From positions 5,084,001-5,148,000 of the forward strand of contig NZ_CP050451.1 in the NCBI RefSeq assembly GCF_014171595.1: a DNA stretch of 64,000 bases, given 5' to 3'. The stretch is from Massilia sp. Se16.2.3. Its GTDB lineage: Bacteria; Pseudomonadota; Gammaproteobacteria; Burkholderiales; Burkholderiaceae_D. Below, piece by piece: positions 29,994-41,745 of this stretch (position 1 is its first letter; each line of letters starts with the position of its first letter). The notes under the pieces are model-generated. The model was not told where the DNA came from. It saw only the letters and a list, made by a program, of their open reading frames with translations, and did no database searches. The position numbers and the translations under genes were made by a program.

Positions 29994-30473
29994 CTAGTCT
30001 GGCCATCTGTTCCGTGCGAGCCAATAATGGATGACGCCCAAGGCATTCACGGCGTGTTCGCCCCAATGCGTATCGAACGACTCCTGCCAGACAGCGACGC
30101 CGGCCTCGCGATGGCCGTCGTCGAACACCAGCAACCCCTCCTTCAGGTCGCGCCAGATATCCGCAAGATCGTCTGCCAGATCGCCTAGCGCAGCCTCTCC
30201 GGCGGGCACCTCCAAGGGGTCGCAGACGCTACCGTAATAACCGACGGGTAGCGTGCCGAATCGCTTGAACACGATCGACCATTCCTCGTGGGAGAGCGGC
30301 CGCTCGACCCATTCGCATTCGCAGCGCGGCAGGTCCACCGCCATGGCATAGAGTACAGAGAGATGACGCCGTGCGGCCAGCATCTCCGACTTGGGCGTCC
30401 CCAAAGGTGACGCGTCCTGCGCCCAGTCGCACAACTGGCGCACCGCGAGGGTGAAGTCATCAAGTGTTGGCAT
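29994..30473 (-). CDS. DUF5063 family protein
   Basis: This 159-residue soluble, mainly helical protein carries the family-typical segment ALGDLADDLADIWRDLKEGL and FDTHWGEHAVNALGVIHYWL near the C-terminus. Start ATG 30473. No catalytic motif is known for this family. It is a single gene flanked on both sides by REP-like repeats; its stop lies 20 bp from the nearest copy. It may be part of a mobile or duplicated block rather than a gene of the pyruvate dehydrogenase operon. Confidence 0.8.
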   Translation of the reverse strand: MPTLDDFTLAVRQLCDWAQDASPLGTPKSEMLAARRHLSVLYAMAVDLPRCECEWVERPLSHEEWSIVFKRFGTLPVGYYGSVCDPLEVPAGEAALGDLADDLADIWRDLKEGLLVFDDGHREAGVAVWQESFDTHWGEHAVNALGVIHYWLARNRWPD

Positions 30474-30520
30474 ATATGGGTAGGCACTTCAGCGGTAGGC
30501 TCTTCAGCCTAGAGGGTCAT

Positions 30521-30626
30521 ACGGTGGGTCACATACGGTGGGGTCACACATACGGTGGGGTCACACACATACGGTGGGGTCACACATACGGTGGGGTCAG
30601 GTCTGACAAACGGACACGAGCTCTGC
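30521..30626. repeat. tandem TACGGTGGGGTCACACA units and REP-like copy, right side of the DUF5063 gene
   Basis: About five units of TACGGTGGGGTCACACA with small length variation, ending in GGGGTCAGGTCTGACA...CGGACACGAGCTCTGC (30593-30626). This last copy matches the one at 29725-29758 almost exactly. From 30627 to the lpdA terminator nothing else is recognised. Confidence 0.8.
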
Positions 30627-30890
30627 ATTCGTTTGGTTTTATTAAGTGCATTGCATACAAACTTGATCAGATTACGCGCATGCTGTTGCCCACATGCAGC
30701 CAGGAATAAAGGCGACGATGAAGTGCGCAACGCAAGACCAGACACCAATCAAGGCGATCTGCAGGAATTTCGTCCCCCATCGATTTGGCAAATAACCCGC
30801 CATCAGGACGATTGATATACGCAGTCTACGAGCTTATTGTTTCGATAACAAGGCGGAGCGTTCTCCTCAATGACCAATTTGCCGAGCCTA

Positions 30891-30921
30891 TAAAAAAACC
30901 GGAACCTCACGGTCCCGGTTT
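30891..30921 (-). terminator. rho-independent terminator of aceE-aceF-lpdA
   Basis: On the minus strand AAACCGGGACC and GGTTCCGGTTT form an 11-bp stem (one G-U) with loop GTGA, followed by a T tract, 25 bp after the lpdA stop. Confidence 0.9.
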
Positions 30922-30945
30922 CGTCGCTACCTATCCCGGCAAGAA

Positions 30946-32826
30946 TCAGCGCTTGCGCGGCGGCGGCAAGTCCGTGCAGACGCCTTCGTAGGCTTCCGCC
31001 GCCATGCCGATCGACTCGCCCAGCGTCGGGTGCGGGTGGATCGTCTTGCCGATGTCGACGCCATCGGCGCCCATTTCGATGGCCAGCGCGATTTCGCCGA
31101 TCATGTCGCCGGCATTCGTGCCGACAATCGTCCCGCCGATGATGCGGTGGGTCTCGGCGTCGAAGAGCAGCTTGGTGAAGCCTTCGTCGCGGCCGTTGGC
31201 GACCGCGCGGCCGCTGGCGTTCCACGGGAAATGGCCCTTCTCGACCTTGATGCCCTTCTGCTTGGCTTCGTCCTCGGTCAGGCCGGCCCACGCCACTTCC
31301 GGATCGGTGTAGGCCACCGACGGAATCACTTTCGCGTCAAAATAAGCCTTCTCGCCATGCGCCGCTTCCGCCGCCACGTGCGCTTCGTGCACTGCCTTGT
31401 GCGCCAGCATCGGCTGGCCGACCAGGTCGCCGATAGCGAAGATGTGCGGCACGTTGGTGCGCATCTGGCCGTCCACGCCGATGAAGCCGCGGTCGGTCAC
31501 GGCCACGCCGGCCTTGTCCGCGGCGATCTTCTTGCCATTCGGGCTGCGGCCGACGGCGACGAGCACCAGGTCGTACAGCTGCGGTTCCGGTGCGGCAACG
31601 CCCGCCTCGGCCGATTCGAACGTCACGCGAATGCCTTCAGGGAGGGCTTCCACGCCGACGGTCTTCGTCTTGAGCATGATGTTGTCGAAGCGGTGGGCGT
31701 TGTACTTCTGCCAGACTTTCACCGCCTCGCGGTCGGCGCCCTGCATCAGGCCATCCATCATTTCGACGACGTCGATGCGCGCACCGAGGGTGCTGTAGAC
31801 GGTCGCCATCTCCAGGCCGATGATGCCGCCGCCGATGACCAGCATCTTCTTCGGCACCTGGCGCAGTTCGAGCGCGCCGGTGGAGTCGACGATGCGCGGG
31901 TCTTCCGGCACGAAGGGCAGCTTCACGACCGAGGAACCGGCGGCGATGATCGCCTTGGCGAACTTCACGACCTTCTTCGCGCCATCCGGGCTTGTTACTT
32001 CGATGTGGTTCGGGCTAAGGAACTGGCCCACGCCCTGCACGATATTGACCTTGCGCGCCTTGGCCATGAAGGCGAGACCCCCGGTCATCTTCTTGATGAC
32101 GCCGTCCTTGTAGCCGCGCAGCTTGTCGATGTCGATCTCGGGCGCGGCGAAGGTCACGCCATTGGCCGCCATGTGCGCGGTCTCGTCGATGATGTGCGCC
32201 ATGTGCAGCAGCGCTTTCGACGGGATGCAACCGACGTTCAGGCAGACGCCGCCCAGGGTCGCGTACTTCTCGACCAGCACGGTATTCATGCCCAGGTCGG
32301 CGGCGCGGAAGGCGGCCGAGTAGCCGCCAGGGCCGGCGCCGAGCACCATCATTTCGCATTCGATGTCGACCTGGCCGCTGTAGCTGGCGGCGTTCGGTGC
32401 CGGCACGGCGTTCGGCGCGGCGGCGTCGGCTTTGTGGGCCGGCGCGTAGGAATCCGTCGGGCCGGCGGCGGCGGTCGGCGCGACGGCCTGGGTGCCGATC
32501 TGCGCATCCGGCTTGGACGACGCGGCAGGAGCAGCAGCCGGAGCAGCAGGCGCAGCGCCTGCGCCCGCACCAGCGGAATCGGCGTGCGCCGATTCCTCCA
32601 GCATCAAGAGCAGCGACCCTTCATTGACCTTGTCGCCAACCTTGACCGACAGCTCCTTGACCACGCCCGCATGGGTCGACGGAATCTCCATCGAGGCTTT
32701 ATCGGACTCCACGGTGACGAGCGACTGGTCGACCTTGATCGTGTCGCCCGGTTTCACCATCAGCTCGATGATTTCGACATCCTTGAAGTCGCCGATGTTC
32801 GGGACCTTTACTTCAACAGTACTCAT
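30946..32826 (-). CDS. lpdA: dihydrolipoyl dehydrogenase with N-terminal lipoyl domain (PDH E3)
   Basis: E3 reoxidises dihydrolipoamide with NAD+ for the pyruvate dehydrogenase complex. The 626-residue protein has an N-terminal lipoyl domain (residues 1-75; lipoyl Lys43 in SDKASME) and an Ala/Pro-rich linker (about 80-145). The flavoprotein core follows, with MVLGAGPGGYSAAFRAADLG, the redox disulfide GGVCLNVGCIPSKALLH, the NAD site MLVIGGGIIGLEMATVYSTLG and IFAIGDLVGQPMLAHKA. An E3 with its own lipoyl domain is common in betaproteobacteria. Third gene of the operon, 13 bp after aceF, followed by a strong terminator. Confidence 0.97.
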   Translation of the reverse strand: MSTVEVKVPNIGDFKDVEIIELMVKPGDTIKVDQSLVTVESDKASMEIPSTHAGVVKELSVKVGDKVNEGSLLLMLEESAHADSAGAGAGAAPAAPAAAPAASSKPDAQIGTQAVAPTAAAGPTDSYAPAHKADAAAPNAVPAPNAASYSGQVDIECEMMVLGAGPGGYSAAFRAADLGMNTVLVEKYATLGGVCLNVGCIPSKALLHMAHIIDETAHMAANGVTFAAPEIDIDKLRGYKDGVIKKMTGGLAFMAKARKVNIVQGVGQFLSPNHIEVTSPDGAKKVVKFAKAIIAAGSSVVKLPFVPEDPRIVDSTGALELRQVPKKMLVIGGGIIGLEMATVYSTLGARIDVVEMMDGLMQGADREAVKVWQKYNAHRFDNIMLKTKTVGVEALPEGIRVTFESAEAGVAAPEPQLYDLVLVAVGRSPNGKKIAADKAGVAVTDRGFIGVDGQMRTNVPHIFAIGDLVGQPMLAHKAVHEAHVAAEAAHGEKAYFDAKVIPSVAYTDPEVAWAGLTEDEAKQKGIKVEKGHFPWNASGRAVANGRDEGFTKLLFDAETHRIIGGTIVGTNAGDMIGEIALAIEMGADGVDIGKTIHPHPTLGESIGMAAEAYEGVCTDLPPPRKR

Positions 32827-32838
32827 GCTCGGCGCTCC

Positions 32839-34176
32839 TTACAGAAGGGTCTTGCGCAGGTCGGCCAGCACTTCGGCCAGGTAGGCGGCGAAGCGTGCGG
32901 CACCGGCACCGTCGATGACGCGGTGGTCGTAGGACAGCGACAGCGGCAGCATCAGGCGCGGCTGGAAGGCCGAGCCATCCCACACCGGCTTCATGGCCGA
33001 CTTCGACAGGCCGAGGATCGCCACTTCCGGCGCATTGATGATCGGCGTGAAGGCCGTGCCGCCAATGCCGCCCAGCGAGGAGATGGTGAAGGTCGCGCCC
33101 TGCATGTTCGCCGGGCTCAATTTGCCGTCGCGTGCCTGCGCCGAGAGTTCGCCCATTTCGGTGGCTATCTGCGACACCGTCTTCTTGTCGGCATCCTTCA
33201 CCACCGGCACCACCAGGCCGTTCGGCGTGTCGGCCGCGAAGCCGATGTTGTAGTACTGCTTCAGGATCAGGTTCGCGCCGGTCTCGTCGATCGAGGCATT
33301 GAACTGCGGGTATTTTTTCAGTGCCGCGACCGAGGCCTTGATGACGAAGGCAAGCATGGTCAGTTTGACCGTCGACTTCTGCTTGGCCAGCGCCGCGTTC
33401 GAATCGACGCGGAACTGTTCGAGGTCCGTCACGTCCGCTTCGTCGAACTGCGTCACGTGCGGGATCATCACCCAGTTGCGGTGCAGGTTCGGGCCGCTGA
33501 TCTTCTTGATGCGCGACAGCGGCAGCAGCTCGGTCGGGCCGAACCTCGAGAAGTCGAGCGACGGCCATGGCAGCAAGTCCAGGCCGACGCCGGAACCGCC
33601 CTTGGCAGGTGTTGCAGCGGTCGGGCCGGCAGCCATCACGCCCTTGACGAAGTTCTGCACGTCGAGCTGGGTGATGCGGTTCTTCGGGCCGGTGCCGGGC
33701 ACGCGCGACAGGTCGACGCCGAGTTCGCGCGCGAACTTGCGGATCGATGGGGAGGCGTGGGCTTTCGATGCGTCGCCGGCTGGGGCAGCGGCCGGAGCGG
33801 GCGCAGGCGCAGGCGCAGGTGCAGGTGCAGGCGCGGCAGCCGGCGCAGGAGCGGCAGCTGGTGCGGGGGCTGCAACTGGTGCAGCGGCGGCCGGTGCAGC
33901 CGCTTCAGCAGCAGGCGCAGGCGCGGCAGTGGCACCTTCAGCCTCCTCGAGCAGCAGCACGATCGACCCTTCGGCAACCTTGTCGCCGACCTTGATCTTC
34001 AATTCCTTGACGACGCCGGCGTGGCTGGACGGGATCTCCATGCTCGCCTTGTCCGATTCGACCGTCACGAGCGACTGGTCGACCTTGATCGTGTCGCCCG
34101 GCTTCACCATCAGTTCGATGACTTCGACTTCCTTGAAGTCGCCGATATCCGGGACTTTGACTTCCACAATGCTCAT
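32839..34176 (-). CDS. aceF: dihydrolipoyllysine acetyltransferase (PDH E2)
   Basis: E2 transfers acetyl from lipoyl-Lys to CoA and forms the core of the complex. The 445-residue protein starts at ATG 34176 (GGAG 8-9 bases upstream). It has one lipoyl domain (Lys43 in SDKASME) and a long Ala-Pro linker (about residues 80-140), expected to be mobile. The E3/E1-binding domain is SPSIRKFARELGVDLSRVPG. The catalytic domain has the active-site LSYDHRVIDGAGAARF near the C-terminus. The lipoyl domain is nearly identical to that of lpdA, consistent with local duplication. Confidence 0.97.
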   Translation of the reverse strand: MSIVEVKVPDIGDFKEVEVIELMVKPGDTIKVDQSLVTVESDKASMEIPSSHAGVVKELKIKVGDKVAEGSIVLLLEEAEGATAAPAPAAEAAAPAAAAPVAAPAPAAAPAPAAAPAPAPAPAPAPAPAAAPAGDASKAHASPSIRKFARELGVDLSRVPGTGPKNRITQLDVQNFVKGVMAAGPTAATPAKGGSGVGLDLLPWPSLDFSRFGPTELLPLSRIKKISGPNLHRNWVMIPHVTQFDEADVTDLEQFRVDSNAALAKQKSTVKLTMLAFVIKASVAALKKYPQFNASIDETGANLILKQYYNIGFAADTPNGLVVPVVKDADKKTVSQIATEMGELSAQARDGKLSPANMQGATFTISSLGGIGGTAFTPIINAPEVAILGLSKSAMKPVWDGSAFQPRLMLPLSLSYDHRVIDGAGAARFAAYLAEVLADLRKTLL

Positions 34177-34299
34177 AGTGTTAGCTCCATTATTATTCGT
34201 TGGCCTGGGATGGCACACCGCTCCTGCAGGTCCGAGGGCTCCCCGTCAGGGGCACCCTCGGGAGAAAAGGAGCGGCGGCTTCTTCTATCACCAGAGCAT

Positions 34300-36993
<2,694 letters not shown>

Positions 36994-37080
36994 TGATGCG
37001 TCTCCTTGGTTGGTGCCCCACCCCGATCCCCAGATCGCCGGCGGCGGATTTGTGATGAAATTCTGAAAATAAGCCATGGG

Positions 37081-37124
37081 ATTCTACCAGTGCCATCTGG
37101 CTTTTTCAAATTACGATATATCGT
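37081..37124 (-). promoter_or_regulatory. promoter of aceE with adjacent palindrome
   Basis: Minus strand -35 TTGAAA (37109-37104), 17-base spacer, -10 TAGAAT (37086-37081), about 88 bases before the aceE start. Directly upstream of the -35 lies the perfect 12-bp palindrome ACGATATATCGT (37113-37124), a plausible operator for a regulator of pyruvate metabolism. No regulator gene is adjacent. Confidence 0.65.
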
Positions 37125-37142
37125 TTCATTATGTGGAATCCA

Positions 37143-37270
37143 GTAGGATGGAGTCCTGACTCCACGCGGTATGCACCGCTCCAAAATCGCATCGCATGCA
37201 CCGAATGCGGATGCGGCATACCGCCGGGCTTGCACGCGACGTACCGCGTGGAGTCGGGACTCCACCCTGC
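37143..37270. repeat. GTAGGATGG-type palindromic element between aceE and folD
   Basis: The left end GTAGGATGGAGTCCTGACTC is matched by the inverted right end (GCAGGGTGGAGTCCCGACTC on the other strand) over about 30 bp, including CACGCGGTA. The interior contains further short inverted repeats. It fills the 36994-37379 interval together with the aceE promoter. Confidence 0.8.
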
Positions 37271-37379
37271 AAACCCAACCATCTGTCTATCGTCAAATAT
37301 GACAACGAAGCGCCGAGGGCGGCGCGCGATACCCGTGGGGGCCGTATAATTTCATTTTTGTCCAGTGATGAGCCCCACC

Positions 37380-38288
37380 ATGCCAGCCCAACCCATCGAC
37401 GGAGTCCAACTTTCCCAACAATTGCGTGCCGAAATCGCCCAGCGCGCGGCCACGCTCACCGCCGCCGGCGTGCAGCCGGGCCTGGCCGTGATCCTGGTCG
37501 GCGAAGACCCGGCCAGCCAGGTCTACGTCCGCAACAAGGTCAAGGCCTGCGGCGACGTCGGGTTTCATTCGGTACTGGAAAAATACGATGCCGACCTGAC
37601 CGAAAGCGCCTTGCTGGCGCGCATCGAAGCGCTGAACGAGGACCCGTCCATCCACGGCATCCTGGTGCAGATGCCCCTGCCGCGTCATATCAACCCTTCG
37701 AAGGTCATCGAGGCAATCGCCACGAACAAGGACGTCGATGGCTACTCGGTGCTGTCGGCCGGCGAACTGGTCGCCAACCTGCCGGGCTTCCGCCCTTGCA
37801 CGCCCTACGGCTGCATGAAGCTGATCGAAAGCACGGGTGTTGATTTGCGCGGCAAGCATGCGGTGGTCATCGGACGCTCGAACACGGTCGGCAAACCAAT
37901 GGCGCTGCTGCTCTTGCAAGCCAACGCCACCGTGACCATATGCCATAGCGCGACCCCGGACCTGGGCTACCACACCCGCCAGGCCGACGTGATCGTCGCC
38001 GCCGTCGGCCGCCGCAATACCGTCACCGCCGACATGGTCAAGCCGGGCGCGATCGTGATCGACGTCGGCATGAACCGCGACGATGCCGGCAAGCTCTGCG
38101 GCGACGTCGATTTCGCCGGCGTGGTTGAGGTGGCCTCGCACATCACGCCGGTGCCGGGCGGCGTCGGCCCGATGACGATTACCATGCTGTTGATGAACAC
38201 CGTCGAGTCCGCCGAGCGCGTGCTCGGCAAGCGCCAGGAGCGGCTCGCCCCGGTTGCGGGGATGGATCCGAAGCCAGGCACCGCATAA
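37380..38288 (+). CDS. folD: bifunctional methylenetetrahydrofolate dehydrogenase/cyclohydrolase FolD
   Basis: FolD interconverts 5,10-methylene-, methenyl- and 10-formyl-tetrahydrofolate with NADP+. The protein has about 302 residues from ATG 37380 (earlier in-frame GTG 37365 and ATG 37368 are possible). The catalytic Lys lies in [13 protein letters not shown]. Other conserved segments are [20 protein letters not shown], the dinucleotide loop [18 protein letters not shown] and the C-terminal [16 protein letters not shown]. It is monocistronic or leads into the peptidase gene 138 bp downstream. Confidence 0.97.
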   Translation: MPAQPIDGVQLSQQLRAEIAQRAATLTAAGVQPGLAVILVGEDPASQVYVRNKVKACGDVGFHSVLEKYDADLTESALLARIEALNEDPSIHGILVQMPLPRHINPSKVIEAIATNKDVDGYSVLSAGELVANLPGFRPCTPYGCMKLIESTGVDLRGKHAVVIGRSNTVGKPMALLLLQANATVTICHSATPDLGYHTRQADVIVAAVGRRNTVTADMVKPGAIVIDVGMNRDDAGKLCGDVDFAGVVEVASHITPVPGGVGPMTITMLLMNTVESAERVLGKRQERLAPVAGMDPKPGTA

Positions 38289-38426
38289 GGTAACCTCGCA
38301 AACCTACTGCGCGTTGCACTGCCGGCTTGCGATGCTCGCTGTACTCTCGTACAGCTGCGCTTCTCAGCCAACATTGCTGCCGCTCGCTACGGTTTTCGAG
38401 GTCACCGAACATTTGAAAGGAGCACC

Positions 38427-40514
38427 ATGAATATTGAAACCAGTAACCCCCTCCTCGATTTCTCAGGCCTGCCGCGTTTCGATGCGTTCCGTCCGGAACA
38501 CGTCACGCCGGCCATCGAGCAACTGATCAAGGAAGCCGCCGCCGTGGTGGCGGAGCTCGAAGCACCGAGCGACAACGTAACCTGGGACAATTTCGTGGTG
38601 CCCCTCGAGGAAGCGACCGAGCGCCTGGGCCGTGCCTGGGGCATCGTCAACCACCTGAACCACGTGGCCGACACGCCCGAGCTGCGCGCGGTCTACAACG
38701 AGAACCAGCCGAAAGTCACCGAGTTCTGGACCACGCTGGGCCAGAACGAAGTGCTGTTCGACAAGTACAAGGCCATCCGCGCCGGTGCCGAATACGACAC
38801 GCTGAGCCCGGCACGCAAGCGCATCGTCGAGAACGCCCTGCGCGACTTCCGCCTGGGCGGCGCCGAGCTGCCGGACGACAAGAAGGAACGCTTCGGCGAA
38901 ATCCAGGAGCAGCACGCCGCGATTTCCACCCGCTTCTCGCAGAACGTGCTCGACGCCACCAACGACTACAAGCTGGTAGTCGAAGACGAGGCTGACCTGG
39001 CCGGCATCCCGGACGACGTGAAAGCCGCCGCGCGCGCCGCCGCCGAGAAGGACGGCAAGACCGGCTACCAGTTCACCCTGCACTTCCCTTCCTACTTCCC
39101 GCTGCTGCAGTTCGCCGACAAGCGGTCCTTGCGCGAAACGATCTACCGCGCCAGCGCCACCAAGGCCTCCGAGATGGGCACCGTCTTTTCCGAACTGGAG
39201 AAATGGGACAACACGGCGAACATCGCCCAGCTGTTAGCACTGCGCAATGAAGAAGCCCGCCTGCTCGACTACCGCAATTTCGCCGAAGTGTCGCTGGTGC
39301 CGAAGATGGCCGAGAGTCCCGAGCATGTGATCGGTTTCCTGGAAGACCTGGCCAAGCGTGCCCGTCCGTTCGCCGAGAAAGACCTGGCGGAATTGCGTGC
39401 CTTTGCCAAGGACGAGCTCGGTATCGAGGACATGCAGGCCTGGGATGTCGCCTACGCTTCGGAAAAACTGCGCGAGAAGCGCTATGCCTTCTCGGCCCAG
39501 GAAGTGAAGGAATACTTCCCGGAGCACAAGGTGATCGAAGGCCTGTTCAAGGTCGTGCGCTCGCTGTTCTCGGTCGAGATCAAGCCGGACACCGCCCCGG
39601 TCTGGCATCCGGACGTGCGCTTTTACCGCATCGAACGCGACGGCGAGCTGGTCGGCCAGTTCTATTTCGACCTGTACGCCCGTGCCGGCAAGAATCAGGG
39701 TGCATGGATGGACGATGCGCGCGGACGCCGCCTGACGACCGGCGGCATCCTGCAAACCCCGATCGCCTACCTCACCTGCAATTTCACGCCGCCGGCATTG
39801 AAGGATGGGCAATTGCAGCCATCGCTGTTCACCCACGACGAAGTGACGACCCTGTTCCACGAGTTCGGCCACGGCCTGCACCACATGCTGACCGAAGTCG
39901 AGGAATTGTCGGTCTCGGGCATCTCGGGCGTGGAATGGGATGCGGTCGAGCTGCCGTCCCAGTTCATGGAAAACTTCTGCTGGGAATGGGACGTGCTGCA
40001 GGGCATGACGGCGCACGTGAAGACGGGCGAGCCGCTGCCGCGCGCGCTGTACGACAAGATGCTGGCGGCGAAAAACTTCCAGTCGGGCATGCAGACGCTG
40101 CGCCAGGTCGAGTTTTCCCTGATCGACATGCACCTGCATTACGATTTCGACCCGCAAGGCGACAAGACCGTGCAGGAGGTGATCGACGATGTGCGCAGCA
40201 AGTTCTCGGTGATGATCCCGCCGGCTTTCAACCGCTTCCAGCATTCCTTCGGCCACATCTTTGCTGGCGGCTATGCGGCCGGCTACTACAGCTACAAGTG
40301 GGCCGAGGTGCTGTCGGCGGACGCGTATGCGGCCTTCGAGGAAGCCCTGGAGGCCGGCGGCGGCGAGCACACGCTCGAGACCGGGCGCCGCTTCCAGCGC
40401 GAGATTTTGGCGGTGGGCGGCTCGCGTCCGGCGCTGGAATCCTTCAAAGCCTTCCGTGGCCGCGAACCGTCGATCGACGCCCTGCTGCGCCATAACGGGA
40501 TGAACGCAGCCTGA
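38427..40514 (+). CDS. prlC: M3 family oligopeptidase A
   Basis: This cytoplasmic zinc oligopeptidase degrades signal peptides and short peptides. The 695-residue protein has the M3 signature HEFGHGLHHML (around residue 476), with the third ligand Glu in EWDAVELPSQFMENF. The N-terminal helical lid FRPEHVTPAIEQLIKEAAAV and the C-terminal FGHIFAGGYAAGYYSYKWAEVLSAD segment are typical of OpdA/PrlC (quoted here only in part by family comparison). GAAAGGAGC precedes ATG 38427. A GC-rich hairpin at 40541-40567 follows the next junction. Confidence 0.95.
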   Translation: MNIETSNPLLDFSGLPRFDAFRPEHVTPAIEQLIKEAAAVVAELEAPSDNVTWDNFVVPLEEATERLGRAWGIVNHLNHVADTPELRAVYNENQPKVTEFWTTLGQNEVLFDKYKAIRAGAEYDTLSPARKRIVENALRDFRLGGAELPDDKKERFGEIQEQHAAISTRFSQNVLDATNDYKLVVEDEADLAGIPDDVKAAARAAAEKDGKTGYQFTLHFPSYFPLLQFADKRSLRETIYRASATKASEMGTVFSELEKWDNTANIAQLLALRNEEARLLDYRNFAEVSLVPKMAESPEHVIGFLEDLAKRARPFAEKDLAELRAFAKDELGIEDMQAWDVAYASEKLREKRYAFSAQEVKEYFPEHKVIEGLFKVVRSLFSVEIKPDTAPVWHPDVRFYRIERDGELVGQFYFDLYARAGKNQGAWMDDARGRRLTTGGILQTPIAYLTCNFTPPALKDGQLQPSLFTHDEVTTLFHEFGHGLHHMLTEVEELSVSGISGVEWDAVELPSQFMENFCWEWDVLQGMTAHVKTGEPLPRALYDKMLAAKNFQSGMQTLRQVEFSLIDMHLHYDFDPQGDKTVQEVIDDVRSKFSVMIPPAFNRFQHSFGHIFAGGYAAGYYSYKWAEVLSADAYAAFEEALEAGGGEHTLETGRRFQREILAVGGSRPALESFKAFRGREPSIDALLRHNGMNAA

Positions 40515-40609
40515 GTCCTGGCGGGTGAACCATGGCGCCGGCGGAAAGTTCGCCGGCGCGTATCGATGCAGGTTGACCGGATGGCGGCGCGCCGTCGTAC
40601 AATCTCGTC

Positions 40610-41035
40610 ATGACCCGAGTCGACTTCCACACCAATATCCCCGACAAGCTGCAATACGCCTGCCGCCTGGCACGCAAGGCCTATGCGGCGCGCGCCAAGG
40701 TCGTGCTGCTGGCGGAAAACGCGGCCCAGGCCGCGGCGCTGAACGAGGCGCTCTGGACCCTGTCCGACACCGACTTCCTGCCGCACGTGCTGGCGAGCGA
40801 CCCGCTGGCCGCGGAAACACCGATCGTCATCACCGACAACGAAGACGTGCCGCTGCCCCACCACGACATGCTGGTGAACCTCACCCAGCGTACCCCAAGC
40901 ACCTTCGCCCAGTTCGCGCGCGTGTTCGAAATCATCTCCAGCGACGAGCAGGACGCCGCCGCCGGCCGCCAGCGCTACGTCGCCTACAAAAAGGGAGCCT
41001 ATCCCCTGACCCACTTCGTCGCAGGACAATCATGA
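40610..41035 (+). CDS. holC: DNA polymerase III subunit chi
   Basis: Chi links the clamp loader (through psi) to single-strand binding protein during replication. This 141-residue protein matches HolC from TRVDFHTNIPDKLQYACRLA through VVLLAENAAQAAALNEALWT, the FLPHVLASDP segment and ETPIVITDN. It is full length. The stop overlaps the next ATG as ATGA (41032-41035), so translation of the repeat protein downstream is probably coupled to it. Confidence 0.93.
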   Translation: MTRVDFHTNIPDKLQYACRLARKAYAARAKVVLLAENAAQAAALNEALWTLSDTDFLPHVLASDPLAAETPIVITDNEDVPLPHHDMLVNLTQRTPSTFAQFARVFEIISSDEQDAAAGRQRYVAYKKGAYPLTHFVAGQS

Positions 41036-41745
41036 GCCAGAAGCCAGCCTTCGATAGCAGCATTCCCGTGTTGACTCAAGTTGTGCTGGAACCCCTCGAC
41101 CCGGTGCCGGTCCTCGATGAGCGGATCGATCCCGTGCCTGTCCTCGACGACCGGATCGACCTTGCATCCTTGATGGCGCCCGCTGTCCCGGCAAGCACGG
41201 CGCCGGCTGCCGTGCCCACGGTGGAAGCGCCAGTGGAGCTGCTGGCGGAGCCGCTGGTAGAGCCCGTAGTGGAGCCGATAGTGGAGCCGATAGTGGAGCC
41301 GATAGTGGAGCCGCTGGTGGAGCCGCTGGTGGAGCCGGTAGTGGAGCGACTGGTAGAACCGGTAGTGGAGCCGCTGGGAGAGCAGCTGGCGGAGCCGCAC
41401 ATGGTATCCGTGGCGGATCCGGCAATCGCACCCGCGCCGGACTCGGGAACGCTGGCAGAGCTGTCCATGCCCCTGCCTGCGCCTCTACCCGAACCTGCGG
41501 CTGAGCTGCCTCAGGCGTCGCCGCCGGCGGCGCCGGCAGCCACCACTCAGCCCACCGACGCCGACTGGGATGCCATCGAAGAACGCATCGTCGCGCGCGT
41601 GGTGGCACAGCTGCAGCCCCAGCTCGATGCCGTCGTGCGCGGTGCGCTGGCCTCGGCTGCCGACCAGATCCATATCGGCTTGCGCCAGGCCGTCGAGCAG
41701 GTGGTGGCGCAGCAGGTGGCCGCCAACCAGTTCGGGCAAAAATAG
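41032..41745 (+). CDS. V-E-P tetrapeptide-repeat acidic protein
   Basis: This 237-residue protein begins MSQKPAFDSSIPVLTQVVLE. A duplicated motif V-P-V-L-D-E/D-R-I-D follows, then a run of about 11 tetrapeptide units V-E-P-[I/L/V] (residues about 70-120), and a Pro/Ala-rich stretch. A C-terminal amphipathic domain follows (DWDAIEERIVARVVAQLQPQ...IHIGLRQAVEQVVAQQVA), which is conserved-looking and likely the functional part. There is no signal peptide. It is translationally coupled to holC (ATGA). C-terminal domains of this kind are seen in small proteins after holC in related bacteria; function unknown. Confidence 0.75.
   Translation: MSQKPAFDSSIPVLTQVVLEPLDPVPVLDERIDPVPVLDDRIDLASLMAPAVPASTAPAAVPTVEAPVELLAEPLVEPVVEPIVEPIVEPIVEPLVEPLVEPVVERLVEPVVEPLGEQLAEPHMVSVADPAIAPAPDSGTLAELSMPLPAPLPEPAAELPQASPPAAPAATTQPTDADWDAIEERIVARVVAQLQPQLDAVVRGALASAADQIHIGLRQAVEQVVAQQVAANQFGQK
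41245..41395 (+). repeat. 12-bp coding minisatellite
   Basis: Units of GTGGAGCCGATA and variants, about 11 copies, encoding V-E-P-x. Because the unit is a multiple of three, copy-number changes keep the frame. Confidence 0.85.

Noticed and set aside
30521..30600. Possible CRISPR array
   Set aside because: Units are contiguous, without unique spacers, and no cas genes are present.
41245..41395. Possible CRISPR-like or regulatory repeat
   Set aside because: It is an in-frame 12-bp coding repeat.
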